Position numbers and translations under genes: made by a program. From assembly GCF_014851805.1 (NCBI RefSeq), contig NZ_JACVAK010000001.1:806001-870000 (forward strand): a stretch of 64,000 nucleotides of DNA. The letters are read 5' to 3'. The notes under the pieces are model-generated. The model was not told the DNA's origin. It did not search any database and saw only the letters and a list, made by a program, of their open reading frames with translations. Source of the stretch: Pseudoxanthomonas sp. PXM02 (lineage in GTDB: Bacteria; Pseudomonadota; Gammaproteobacteria; Xanthomonadales; Xanthomonadaceae). Each line of letters begins with the position of its first letter. Positions within the stretch are counted from its first letter, which is position 1. Positions 1-8,784 of the stretch are shown here, piece after piece.

Positions 1-126
1 TGCCGCAAGCCAGGGAAGCACTTTACGTAGCTCCGGCTCGGTCGGACGGTGCCGCATGACGAGCACTTCGTCAGGACGGACACCTGCCTTGGCAAGAAGA
101 TCGTTGAGCTCGAAAAGGTCCGGCAT
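1..126 (-). CDS. partial CDS, N-terminus of a possible GIY-YIG nuclease-family protein
   Basis: The reverse strand from 126 to the window edge is open for 42 codons with an ATG start; an in-frame TGA lies nine codons upstream of it. The visible peptide contains RHRPTEPELRKVLPWLAA. From memory this segment occurs near the N-terminus of a family annotated as GIY-YIG nuclease proteins, but the catalytic GIY-YIG part lies outside the window, so the name is tentative. It follows the three R-M genes in the same direction, 78 bases beyond the stop of the preceding gene, and may be the last gene of that island. Confidence 0.5.
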   Translation of the reverse strand, partial: MPDLFELNDLLAKAGVRPDEVLVMRHRPTEPELRKVLPWLAA

Positions 127-204
127 GGCATTCAGATCCGCAAACGTAAGTCAGCTCAGCCGAGAATGCCCAAGCCGAGCTTAAGCACGTCATGGGAGAT
201 GCAT

Positions 205-1125
205 TCAACCTTCGACGTAACTCCGCTCAATCAGGGGCTTGGCCTTCTCGATATCAGCTGTCGTCCGCAAAGTCAGCTCGAGATCACCGGTTCCCCAATG
301 GCCGATCTGCCTGACGTCCCGACTAAAGCCGTCCTCAAGCGCCACCGTATCAGGGTCGACTTTCAGGAATACGAGCATCTTGTTCGGATACATCACCACG
401 CTCACGAAGTTTTTCAACCTACGGAAGGCGGTGTAAAGCTTGAGCTTCCGCTCGATGACGTCATCCCCAAGCGCCATGACGTGCGACGCGAGAGCGTCAT
501 AGACCTGTCGGGTCTCAGGCAACGCACCTGCATACTGTTCGTCGAATGACTTGTCCTTGCCGCCCTGCCTCTGGGACGCGGCTGCCTGCACCTCGGGCTT
601 GACTTGGGTGGCGTCAGCGACGCTGACGGCGTTCACCAGCTCTAGCAACAGAAGATCGTCGGCGAACAACTTGTAACGAAGTAGCTCGATGTTCCGTGGA
701 ATCTGCTGGACAGCATGCTGATCGTAGCGGGTGAAGTCTGCTGCAATGCAGATCAGCCGGGTGCCAGACCAATCGATAGCGTCCGCCGCTTCCCTACCAA
801 GCCGCTCCATCACCAGCCAGCGGAACTCCGCTTGGTGATCGAGTAGCCAGTCCAGATAGAAAAGGCCCTGATTGATGACATTCTCGTTGCTGTGCCGCTT
901 GTACTCGACGATGACCGGGCAGCCGTTTTCGTCCAGTCCGAGCGAGTCGATGCGACCCTTGTGTGTCTTTCCCGTCGCATACTCGCTTGCGAGAAATCGA
1001 ACACCAAGAAACGTTGGCATCTGCATTTCAATCAGTGCTTGCAGCTGCTTCTCCACTGCCGCCGCTCGACCCGGCAACTCAGCCACTCCGCCCTCTTTAA
1101 GCCTGAACAGTTGGATATCGCTCAT
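205..1125 (-). CDS. PD-(D/E)XK nuclease-like protein with DUF5655-like C-terminus
   Basis: This 306-residue protein has two parts. Residues about 20-155 carry a PD-(D/E)XK-like core: D60 in GRIDSLGLDE, then E74-x-K76 in VIVEYKR. Residues about 190-306, starting near KSFDEQ and rich in aromatic/basic residues, look like the DUF5655 module often found with such nucleases. The start is supported by an AGGAAG ribosome-binding site seven bases before the ATG. It lies 58 bases after res in the mod-res operon, so I infer an accessory nuclease or DNA-end sensor of that system. No substrate can be read from the sequence. Confidence 0.7.
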   Translation of the reverse strand: MSDIQLFRLKEGGVAELPGRAAAVEKQLQALIEMQMPTFLGVRFLASEYATGKTHKGRIDSLGLDENGCPVIVEYKRHSNENVINQGLFYLDWLLDHQAEFRWLVMERLGREAADAIDWSGTRLICIAADFTRYDQHAVQQIPRNIELLRYKLFADDLLLLELVNAVSVADATQVKPEVQAAASQRQGGKDKSFDEQYAGALPETRQVYDALASHVMALGDDVIERKLKLYTAFRRLKNFVSVVMYPNKMLVFLKVDPDTVALEDGFSRDVRQIGHWGTGDLELTLRTTADIEKAKPLIERSYVEG

Positions 1126-1183
1126 ACGGAAACTTCCTAGTTATCAGTGCGGCATGAATCCAGACTAGCGGGACTTCCTTCTC

Positions 1184-3838
1184 CTATCGGCCAGCAGCGA
1201 TGGCAGCCGCAATCTGCTGGTCTATGTCGCGACCCACCTCGTCCTTGTCTCGGGGCATGAGGTAAAGGCCGTTCTGATACTTGCGTGCCCACAGCTCACC
1301 CACCGCCCGCTTGGCTGCATTCTTCGGATGATCGTAGCGATCGTCGCCCTTGTACTCGATCACGAGAATGCGCCCGTCCTTCAACTTCGCAATGAAGTCA
1401 GGATAGGTGGAGCCAGTCGCGGTCGGGAATCGGAACTGCGTCGGGTGTGCCAGATTACGCACCCACACCTCCACGTCGGCATTCCTTTCGATGGCGGTCG
1501 CGCACCGGAACTCTTCAGCAAGAGTGCCATCCTTGCGCTGGAATGGCAGGTCGCCTGGCACCTCGTAGTAGTGCTTCGGCCACTCCATCGGTGCCGGACA
1601 TGGCGACCGCATGGGATAGGCCAGGCTCGAGAACTTGAACACCACCGACGGATCGACCACGACTTCTTCCAACGCGAACAGGCGCTGGTGCGCCTGGTTG
1701 CCGCGCTTGGTCTTGGCCTCGTCCAGCAGGCCCAGCAAGCGGCGCGCGACGATGAATCGTCCGCGCACCAGTTGGCCCAGGCTGTACCCCTTGTGCTTCA
1801 ACGGTGCGATGGCCTGCGCGATCCATTCGATCATCGCTTCGTGGCGTACATCGTTCTGGACGACTTTGCCTTCCAGCCATACCAGCAGGTCCGCTTCTCT
1901 CCAGTCGCCAGTCAGGCCGGATAGATACTCGGCCTGCGGCTCCTGGATCATGTTCATCTTCACCGCCTTCTCGCCGATGTCGATTTCCCAGGTCTGCGTG
2001 CGCGTGTCGAAGGTCAGCGTGTCTAGCGCTCCTGCGGCATCCGCTGGATTCCAGAATCCGTCCTCCACCAGCAGGTCGTTCTCGACCGGAACCACACGGT
2101 CGCCGAACTTGATCGACAACTGCGGCACTTCGAACTTCACACCCTTCTGCGCGGGCGTCTCGCGCAACTTGGCGCGCGTGTTGTGCTGTTCGAGCGCAGT
2201 CCGCGCCTGTTCCTTAGCCTTGCCGGTGAACACTTTGGCAATGGCCTCGACGCTCTCCGGCTGGATCGCGCCTTTGATCTCCACCTCGAACTTACCCTCT
2301 TCCTCGACGGGCTTGATCGTGATGTTGCGCAGGTCGCCTGCCGGCACATTGGCCAGGTCCGGCTTTTTGCTGGTGGTCAGGCGAAGCGTTTCGACTTTGA
2401 GCGCCGGGTGCTCGCCACCGCCAGGGATCAACGGTGGCTGGACAGGGACGCTTTGAGCGGCTTCCAACCGCGAGAAACCCATGCCTTCCAGGTGTTCGGT
2501 GAACTCGACGGCCTTCGCGCCAAAATATGGCGATACGACATGTGCATAAGCCTTGTTAAGTGCCGCTTGGTCGCGAGTGCGCGCGTAGGGCATACGCAGC
2601 ACGCGGCCCAGCAACTGTTCGATGTCAGTCGCGGACTTCGTGCCAGACACCGAGCACAGAACATAGGCAAATGAACAGTCCCAACCCTCTTTTAGCGCTT
2701 CCATCGTGATGATGACGCGCACGGGGCAGCTTTCCGCGAACAGGTCGACCCCATCTAACTCGCGCTGGTCGCCCGTGGCAATCTTCACCCAGTCCTTGTC
2801 GATCCGTTCGCCATCTTCGCCCGTTAGGTGCTCGTAAATGGTGTCGACCGTGGCCTCTCCACCCTTGTGCTCGGCCTGGATCAGCAGGATCGGGCGAATG
2901 TAGTCGGGTTCCTTCTTGGCGATTTCTTCCAGTTCTTGCCGGCGCAGTAGCGCATGGCGCAGAGCCACGTCCCAGCCGTCCAGGTGTTCTTCCAGCAGCA
3001 CCGGCAATTTGATCATTTGCTCGGCGAACAACTGCGAGGCAGAGACGCGCACCAGTACATTGCTAGTGGTCATGTCCGGCGTGGCGGTCAGTTCGATGAT
3101 GGCACTGGGAACCAGCCGTTCGTACACGACGCCGGACAGGTCGCTAGTCGCGTTGTGCGCCTCGTCGGTGATGACCAGCGGACGGTGGAGGCGTAGCAGG
3201 TTGGCGAACGAGAAGCGCGGCCCGGTGCCGTCCTCCGCCTGTTCTAGCTCCGACAGCGGCGCGTCTTTCGGCAGTGCGATGAAGTGCGGTTCCAGCGCCT
3301 CCTTGTGCGCGTAGAAATCGCGGATATCAATGTCGTGGACGCGCGCAGCCGCCATCGTGGCAACGACGATACAGGTGCGCGTGGCCAGTTCCTGCGGCGT
3401 CAATTGCTCGATGTCGTCGCTGTCCAGCACCGACACCTGGTCACCGAATGCGGCATCGAGTTCGAGGCGGTAGGGGTGACGACGATTCTTGAACGCGTCC
3501 AGGGTCTGCTGTTTGATCGTGCGGCTGGGCACCAGCCATACCACCAGCGGGCGGTCGCGCTCCAGCCAGTTGTCCGCCGCGCAGCGGATGAAATGCGCGC
3601 CCATCAGGGTTTTGCCGCCGCCAGTGGGAATGCGGATCGCCACATACGGCACGCCACGCAGGCTCGATAGTTCCGCGTTGTCCTTGTCGCGTAGGGTGCG
3701 GTACTCCGGCACCAGCATGGACTTGGGATCCGGGTGGGCATTAGCGGCGAACGCCTCGGCAATGCCGTCCATGCGCGCAGCGCGCAGGAAGTCAGCCAGC
3801 CGCACGAGGGATTTTTCCTGGTAGTCCTTCAAGTCCAC
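1184..3838 (-). CDS. DEAD/DEAH helicase restriction subunit, type III Res-like
   Basis: The product is an 884-residue SF2 helicase fused to a nuclease. Walker A PTGGGKT is at 71-77, the DEAH box at 225-228, TATPD at 251-255, and a motif VI-like QLLGRVLRMP lies near 410. A C-terminal PD-(D/E)XK site is formed by D814, E828 and K830 (YPDF ... VIEYKG). This layout is that of type III restriction subunits, although those usually reach about 970-1000 residues. The start is GTG, four bases after the mod stop, so translation is probably coupled. It should cleave DNA in complex with the adjacent methyltransferase after ATP-driven translocation or sliding. Confidence 0.88.
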   Translation of the reverse strand: MDLKDYQEKSLVRLADFLRAARMDGIAEAFAANAHPDPKSMLVPEYRTLRDKDNAELSSLRGVPYVAIRIPTGGGKTLMGAHFIRCAADNWLERDRPLVVWLVPSRTIKQQTLDAFKNRRHPYRLELDAAFGDQVSVLDSDDIEQLTPQELATRTCIVVATMAAARVHDIDIRDFYAHKEALEPHFIALPKDAPLSELEQAEDGTGPRFSFANLLRLHRPLVITDEAHNATSDLSGVVYERLVPSAIIELTATPDMTTSNVLVRVSASQLFAEQMIKLPVLLEEHLDGWDVALRHALLRRQELEEIAKKEPDYIRPILLIQAEHKGGEATVDTIYEHLTGEDGERIDKDWVKIATGDQRELDGVDLFAESCPVRVIITMEALKEGWDCSFAYVLCSVSGTKSATDIEQLLGRVLRMPYARTRDQAALNKAYAHVVSPYFGAKAVEFTEHLEGMGFSRLEAAQSVPVQPPLIPGGGEHPALKVETLRLTTSKKPDLANVPAGDLRNITIKPVEEEGKFEVEIKGAIQPESVEAIAKVFTGKAKEQARTALEQHNTRAKLRETPAQKGVKFEVPQLSIKFGDRVVPVENDLLVEDGFWNPADAAGALDTLTFDTRTQTWEIDIGEKAVKMNMIQEPQAEYLSGLTGDWREADLLVWLEGKVVQNDVRHEAMIEWIAQAIAPLKHKGYSLGQLVRGRFIVARRLLGLLDEAKTKRGNQAHQRLFALEEVVVDPSVVFKFSSLAYPMRSPCPAPMEWPKHYYEVPGDLPFQRKDGTLAEEFRCATAIERNADVEVWVRNLAHPTQFRFPTATGSTYPDFIAKLKDGRILVIEYKGDDRYDHPKNAAKRAVGELWARKYQNGLYLMPRDKDEVGRDIDQQIAAAIAAGR

Positions 3839-3842
3839 TGAA

Positions 3843-5360
3843 TCACCTCGCCCGGATGTCGTTGGGGGTCTTCTTGAACTTGATCCCCAACGACCGCAGG
3901 CGGTCGTTGGTCATGTTCGTGCCTTCGCCGTAGATCACCATCGGGCCGTCGTGTTCCGGCAGACCCGCCAGCACCTTCATGGACAGCATGTTGCCGCCCG
4001 AGAGCGTCTTGTCGCCCAGAATGCCGTTATAGAGCAGGTAGTAAGCGGTGCCGTTGTGGACGCCCAGCAGCGGCGACTTCATGGCGCGCGTGCTTCGCGC
4101 GGCGCCGGTCTCTGCGAACCAGATATGGGCTGCCAGTTGCTCGAACTTGATTTCGGGATTGATACAGCCCTGGTCGTCGAATACCTTCGGGCCTAGTTGG
4201 TAGAAGCGAAAACCGCCACCGCCTTGCCAGTCGAGCGACTTCGACACGCCACCCTGTTCGCCGTCGATCACTTTCACTAGACGCGGCTGACAATGGGTGC
4301 GTGCCTGCTCACCCATTTCGATACCGATCCATCGCCGGCCCGTCTTGTGCGCGACTGCCGCAGTGGTGCCGGACCCGAGAAAACTGTCGAGAACCAGGTC
4401 GCCGGGTTGTGAAGCGATCTCAATCACCCTGGCCATTAGCCGCTCTGGCTTCGGCGTCATGAAGTTCTCGCTGCCGAACAGCGCGACCACTTCCTTCTTC
4501 GCTTCCTGCGTGTTCCCCACGTCGGCGTTCATCCACATGGTCTGCGGCACAACGCCTTGCTTGACTTCGGAGAGGAATCGCTTGATTCGAGGGGTGTTGC
4601 TGCCGTTCGCGCCCCACCAAATCCGGCCATCCCTATCCATCTCGTCGAACTTCTCGCGCGAAACTCGCCAATACATTCCGTTGGGCGGTCCGCTGATGGT
4701 CCGTCCCGATGGTGTCGTTATTGGATACGTGCCAGCGCCGTAGAAGTTTCGCGCCGATAGATCGCCAGAAGTCCATGACCCACGCGGATCGTCGTCGGGA
4801 TTCTTGTAGGTAGCGGCTTGCTTCGCCGAACGTTCTAGATGGTTTGGACGCCATACTTCAGCGTTCTTCGCGTAAACAAAAATATGATCATGATCGACGG
4901 AAAAATGGCGAGCCGAGTTTTTCGGTGAGAACACCTTCTGCCACAACACGTTAGCGATGAAGTTTCCGCGACCGAAAATTTCATCGCACATTACTTTGAA
5001 GTAATGTGCTTCGTTATCGTCCAACGTGATCCAAATGGAGCCGTCCTCGCTCAACAGTTCGCGCAGCAGCACCATGCGCGGATACATCATGGACAGCCAC
5101 TGGGCATGTTCCAGATTGTCGTCGTAATGCTCGAATGCGCTTTTCGTGTTGTACGGCGGGTCGATGAAAATACATTTCACCTGCCCCGCGTAGTACGGCA
5201 GGAGCGCCTTCAAGGCTTCCAGATTGTCGCCCTGGATCAGCATGTTCGGCGCGCCTTCATCGCCGTAGGACAGGGACTGGATCGGTTGAAGCAGGCGGTA
5301 CGGCGTCTTCGCCGTGGCCTTCAAGTCGTCATCGCGTTTGTGCCACTCCAGCCACGGCAT
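3843..5360 (-). CDS. site-specific DNA methyltransferase, type III Mod-like
   Basis: A 505-residue beta-class amino-methyltransferase: catalytic DPPY at 67-70 comes before the SAM-binding FLGSG at 327-331, the circular order typical of Mod subunits. The stretch between them, roughly residues 110-300, is where the target recognition domain should lie. It is also visibly AT-richer than the flanks (26 G+C in 60 bases at 4861-4920 against 36 in 60 at 4021-4080, counted by hand), which suggests exchange of this domain. The protein modifies the host site and supplies specificity to the Res partner encoded four bases downstream. At 505 residues it is short for a Mod. Confidence 0.88.
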   Translation of the reverse strand: MPWLEWHKRDDDLKATAKTPYRLLQPIQSLSYGDEGAPNMLIQGDNLEALKALLPYYAGQVKCIFIDPPYNTKSAFEHYDDNLEHAQWLSMMYPRMVLLRELLSEDGSIWITLDDNEAHYFKVMCDEIFGRGNFIANVLWQKVFSPKNSARHFSVDHDHIFVYAKNAEVWRPNHLERSAKQAATYKNPDDDPRGSWTSGDLSARNFYGAGTYPITTPSGRTISGPPNGMYWRVSREKFDEMDRDGRIWWGANGSNTPRIKRFLSEVKQGVVPQTMWMNADVGNTQEAKKEVVALFGSENFMTPKPERLMARVIEIASQPGDLVLDSFLGSGTTAAVAHKTGRRWIGIEMGEQARTHCQPRLVKVIDGEQGGVSKSLDWQGGGGFRFYQLGPKVFDDQGCINPEIKFEQLAAHIWFAETGAARSTRAMKSPLLGVHNGTAYYLLYNGILGDKTLSGGNMLSMKVLAGLPEHDGPMVIYGEGTNMTNDRLRSLGIKFKKTPNDIRAR

Positions 5361-5532
5361 TCGGTATCCCCAATCAAAGGATGGGGCCCCGGTTCAGCCC
5401 CACATCAAGTTCCAGCGACGCCAGTATGTAGCGCCGCGGTCGCCCATGATGATACCCGCCGGGGTGGGCGAGACCCACCCCCGAATGACCAGCCTGACCT
5501 TGGTTCCGCGCACGAAGCGGGGTTGCATCACA

Positions 5533-5588
5533 GCGCCCCTCATCCACCTTCGGCACCCTCTCCCCGCTGCGCGGGGAGAGGGAAACGC
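5533..5588. repeat. dispersed palindromic repeat, copy 1
   Basis: Starts GCGCCCCTCATCC, followed by CTTCGGCACC and a CTCTCCCC/GGGGAGAG hairpin, ending GGAAACGC. The same architecture recurs at 17786-17843 and, inverted, at 17315-17368. It lies between mod and the mipA-like gene and could also end mipA transcription. Confidence 0.75.
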
Positions 5589-5620
5589 AGGTCTTGCATG
5601 CCGCTGGCGCGCATTGCGCC

Positions 5621-6418
5621 TCAGAACCCCCGCGACAGCCCGATGAAGATCGAGGCGTTGCTGTCGGTGTCGCGCTCCAGCAGCGGGCTGTCGGACAGCT
5701 CGTCCGGCAGGCGGCTGTACTTGGCGAAGCTCATGATCGACCACTTCTCGCCGATCGGGCGGAAATAGCTGAAACCGATGTGCGGCACCGTCACCGAATC
5801 CGGCTTGTAGTTCACCACCCCGCGCGCCACCTCCTCCTTCAGCGTGCCGTAGTAGTAGTTGGCCAGGTCATCCGACTGCCAGGTCACGCCCACCTGCGGC
5901 GTCAGCTGGCCCTTGCCGATCTGGAACGGATAGCCGTACTGCAGCGACAGCTCCTGGCCCTCGCTGGTGCCCGTGGCGTCGGCCAGCAGCTCGACGTCCA
6001 GTTCACCACCGCGGCCCTTCCACTTCGCCGCCATGCCCACGTCGAAGCCCTTGTCGCGGTCTTCCAGCAGACGGTAGTCGATGCCGTTGCGCGCCAGCTC
6101 GGCGCGGCCCAGGTCCTTCACGTCGAACCCGTCGAACCGGAACTTGCCGATCGCGGCCAGCTCGAACGCATCGTTGTCGATGAACTTCCAGCCGGCGGTG
6201 ATGCCCTGGAAGAAGAACCGCTCGCCGTTGTACGTCACCAGCGGGATCGGCATCACGTCCGAGCCCTCGCCCGCGTACTGGCCGTTCTTGATCATCGCGC
6301 CCAGCCCCACGCTCCAGCGCGGCGGGCCGCCTTCGGGAGGACCGTCGCCATCGCCGGCCTGGGCGAACGCGACGGACGACATGCCGGACAGCAGCACGGA
6401 CAACAGGAGCTTTTTCAT
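5621..6418 (-). CDS. MipA/OmpV-family outer-membrane protein
   Basis: A 265-residue protein beginning MKKLLLSVLLSG with a signal peptide cut after AFAQ, followed by alternating amphipathic beta strands and a C-terminal phenylalanine (LSRGF), as expected of an outer-membrane barrel. The GLGAMIKNGQYAGEGSDVMPIPL opening and the length fit MipA/OmpV; MipA in E. coli scaffolds MltA with PBP1B, and relatives respond to antibiotics. The longer upstream reading frame is rejected because it runs through the promoter and a repeat. The gene is last in the cluster with a kinase, regulator and RND pump, and has its own predicted operator at 6517-6533. Confidence 0.85.
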   Translation of the reverse strand: MKKLLLSVLLSGMSSVAFAQAGDGDGPPEGGPPRWSVGLGAMIKNGQYAGEGSDVMPIPLVTYNGERFFFQGITAGWKFIDNDAFELAAIGKFRFDGFDVKDLGRAELARNGIDYRLLEDRDKGFDVGMAAKWKGRGGELDVELLADATGTSEGQELSLQYGYPFQIGKGQLTPQVGVTWQSDDLANYYYGTLKEEVARGVVNYKPDSVTVPHIGFSYFRPIGEKWSIMSFAKYSRLPDELSDSPLLERDTDSNASIFIGLSRGF

Positions 6419-6502
6419 GGGATGCAGGACCTCGTCAGGGGTGGGTGGGGCGTTCGCGAGGGGGCCCTGCGCACGAAAGCGCGGGGTGCGAACGTCGAGG
6501 CC

Positions 6503-6533
6503 AGAATGGCGAGGCGATGTCGCTGCAATGTCG
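6503..6533 (-). promoter_or_regulatory. predicted response-regulator operator and promoter of mipA-like gene
   Basis: Read on the minus strand, two CGACAT half-sites (6533-6528 and 6522-6517) are spaced with an 11-base period, followed eight bases later by CATTCT (6508-6503) as a possible -10 element. The arrangement matches the one at 14203-14233 base for base in spacing and in distance to the start codon (99 against 96 bases). Tandem direct repeats with an 11-base period are the usual target of OmpR/PhoB-type regulators, and one is encoded in this cluster. Confidence 0.6.
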
Positions 6534-6598
6534 TGCGTGGCGACGACGCGCTGAACGGATCCTGTCGGCAGACAGCACCAAGCAAGACCTCGTGAACC

Positions 6599-6684
6599 CG
6601 TCATCCCCGCGCAGGCGGGGACCCAGCGACTTCACGCCGCGCAAAAGAGAAAGGCGCTGGGTTCCCGCCTTCGCGGGAATGACG
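6599..6684. repeat. inverted pair of 30-base GTCATYCCCGCG-type repeats
   Basis: Arms at 6599-6628 and 6655-6684 are reverse complements at 27 of 30 positions by hand count, each with an internal small palindrome (CCCGC ... GCGGG). This is a common intergenic repeat type in proteobacteria. It separates the kinase gene from the mipA promoter and can fold into a long hairpin, so it may terminate or protect the kinase transcript. Confidence 0.85.
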
Positions 6685-6708
6685 AACTGAGAAATGCTCG
6701 GCGCTTCC

Positions 6709-8022
6709 CTACAGCGGGATGACGCTGGCCGACACGTCCAGGTGCGCGCGCGTGCCGGCGACGGTGCCGGCATCGATGGCGAGGCGCCAGCCGAAGCGCT
6801 CGCAGATGCGGCCGATCAGGAACAGGCCCAGCCCCTGCCCGCGCGTGGGCGCGGCCCTGCGCAGGCTCTCGCGGTAGCGCCGTGCGGCCTCCACCGGATT
6901 GAAGCCGCTGCCGGAATCGACGACGGCGATGACCCCCTGCGACAGCGTCACTTCCACATAGCCGGCTTCGGTGTTTTCGATGGCATTGCGGATCAGGTTG
7001 CTGACCGCGATGCGCACCATCGCTTCCGGTGCCGCCAGGTACGTGGGCGGCAACTCGCCCACGCGCAGCTGCGCGCCGCGCCCGGCCAGCAGGTGCTCGT
7101 GGTCTTCGACGATGCGTGGCAGGCATTCGTGCAGCGCGGTGACCTCGGCAGGCTCGCTGCCCGCCTCGGGTTCGCGCGCCAGGTACAGCAGCGCCACCAT
7201 GGTTTCGGACAGACCTTCGACCGCGTGTTCGATGCGCGCCAGCGCCGGCTGCGACGTATCGGGCAGCGGCATCTGCTTGAGCACGTCGACCGCGCCCGCG
7301 ATCACCGCGATGGGTGTGCGGAACTCGTGGCTGGCCTGGTCGAGCAGGCTACGCTCGCGCTCGATGAACTGGCCCACCCGCTCCAAATGCACGTTGCTGG
7401 CCTGCGCGATGACCTGGATTTCCTCACGCAGGTAAGTGGTCGGCAGCCGTGCCGTGCTGTCGCGCGGATCGATGGCCTGCATGCGGTCGGCCAGGTCGCG
7501 GACCGGCCGCACCAGGTTGGCGTGCAGCCAGGCGATCACCGCCCAGATCATCAGCGCGAACGACAACGCCCACACCAGGCTCCACCACGAGGTGCGGTTC
7601 TGCTGGTCCTCGATCGGCCCGATGTCGAGCGCGGTGACCAGGCGGCCCGGTGGCAGGTCGACGACCACCGCATGGAAACTGCCGTGACCCTCGAAGCCTT
7701 CGAGTTCAGTGAAATTGCGGAAGCCGTTCTCGGTGGAGTACTCGCCCGGCGGCAGGTCGGCCAGGTAGTCCGGCGCCGAGGTCGCCGCGCCGGGCGCGAT
7801 GTACCACGAGCGCACCAGCCCATCCTGCGGCAGCGCATCGCCCGTGCGCACCAGCGCAGCGTGTTCGTCCGACACCTCTCGCAACAGATCGGCCCAGTAG
7901 CGGTGCTCGATCAGGCCCTGGCTGCTGAAGTTCTGGAACGTCAGCGAGGTCATCATGATCAGCCCGAACACGACCAGCGCCACAGTGATGCCACCGTGCA
8001 CGCCGCGCGGCTTGAAGATCAT
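6709..8022 (-). CDS. two-component sensor histidine kinase
   Basis: The 437-residue protein has a first membrane segment at about 10-28, a periplasmic domain of some 115 residues, a second segment at 146-170, a HAMP-like linker, and the HisKA box with H232 in SHEFRTP. The ATPase domain has N342, N346 and N350, DSGSGF at 369-374, and GQGLGL at 395-400. I chose the ATG at 8022, ten bases after the regulator stop and preceded by AGGGTG; a GTG at 8031 is possible. It should autophosphorylate H232 and signal to the OmpR-type regulator encoded immediately upstream. The periplasmic domain matches nothing I recognise. Confidence 0.9.
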   Translation of the reverse strand: MIFKPRGVHGGITVALVVFGLIMMTSLTFQNFSSQGLIEHRYWADLLREVSDEHAALVRTGDALPQDGLVRSWYIAPGAATSAPDYLADLPPGEYSTENGFRNFTELEGFEGHGSFHAVVVDLPPGRLVTALDIGPIEDQQNRTSWWSLVWALSFALMIWAVIAWLHANLVRPVRDLADRMQAIDPRDSTARLPTTYLREEIQVIAQASNVHLERVGQFIERERSLLDQASHEFRTPIAVIAGAVDVLKQMPLPDTSQPALARIEHAVEGLSETMVALLYLAREPEAGSEPAEVTALHECLPRIVEDHEHLLAGRGAQLRVGELPPTYLAAPEAMVRIAVSNLIRNAIENTEAGYVEVTLSQGVIAVVDSGSGFNPVEAARRYRESLRRAAPTRGQGLGLFLIGRICERFGWRLAIDAGTVAGTRAHLDVSASVIPL

Positions 8023-8032
8023 GGCGAGCACC

Positions 8033-8728
8033 CTATTCAAGCACGCACAACCGGTAGCCGATGCCGGGCACGGTATGCAGCAGCGTGGTTTCCGGCGCCT
8101 GTTCCAGCGCACGGCGCAGCACATACATGTGCGAGCGCAACAGATCGGTGCCGGGCACTTCGTCGCCCCACGCCGCGCGTTCCAGCTTCGCGCGCGACAC
8201 CACCTGCGGGCTTTCGCGCATCAGCAGCTCCAGCAGGCGGCGCCCGGTACGCGTCAGCACGATGCGGCGCGTGCCGCGCTGGATCTCCATGGTGCCCATG
8301 TGGAACTGCAGGTCGCCGACGGCCAGCACATCGTCCGGCGCGGCCGACTGGCGCAGGCGTGCGACCAGCGCGCGCAGGCGCACTTCGATCTCGGGCAGCG
8401 CCACCGGCTTGACCAGATAGTCGTCCAGCCCGGACTCGAAACCGTCGATCTTGTCGTTGAGCTGGTCGCGCGCGGTCAGCATGATCACCGGCACCTTCTT
8501 CTTCGCCTCGCCACGCAGGCGGCGCAGCACGGTCAGGCCGTCCAGGCGCGGCAGGTTCCAGTCCAGCACGATGGCGTCGTAGTCCTTCGACGAGGCCAGG
8601 TGCAGGCCCGACAGGCCGTCGGGCGCGGCATCGAGACTGTGGCCGCAACCTTCCAGGTAGTCGTAGAGGTTGGCCGCGAGCTGCGCGTTGTCCTCGATGA
8701 TCAGGATCGACAGGGAATCCCTGCTCAT
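8033..8728 (-). CDS. OmpR-family response regulator
   Basis: A 231-residue regulator: receiver domain 1-120 with acidic E12/D13, phosphoacceptor D56, T85 and K107; winged-helix DNA-binding domain at about 130-230 ending HTVPGIGYRLCVLE. The start at 8728 (MSRDSLSILIIEDN) is the only one that gives a complete receiver domain; the much longer reading frame upstream is the opposite-phase shadow of the hydroxylase gene. It is paired with the kinase ten bases downstream. I infer that it binds the CGACAT tandem repeats before the RND operon and mipA. Confidence 0.92.
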   Translation of the reverse strand: MSRDSLSILIIEDNAQLAANLYDYLEGCGHSLDAAPDGLSGLHLASSKDYDAIVLDWNLPRLDGLTVLRRLRGEAKKKVPVIMLTARDQLNDKIDGFESGLDDYLVKPVALPEIEVRLRALVARLRQSAAPDDVLAVGDLQFHMGTMEIQRGTRRIVLTRTGRRLLELLMRESPQVVSRAKLERAAWGDEVPGTDLLRSHMYVLRRALEQAPETTLLHTVPGIGYRLCVLE

Positions 8729-8784
8729 GGCACGTGCGCCTCGGAAAATGCGGACGGAAAGAACGGCGACCGGTCGCGCATGGT

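Noticed and set aside
49..549. 166-codon plus-strand frame at the window start
   Set aside because: It lies antisense to the PD-(D/E)XK gene and the partial upstream gene, and has no recognisable domain.
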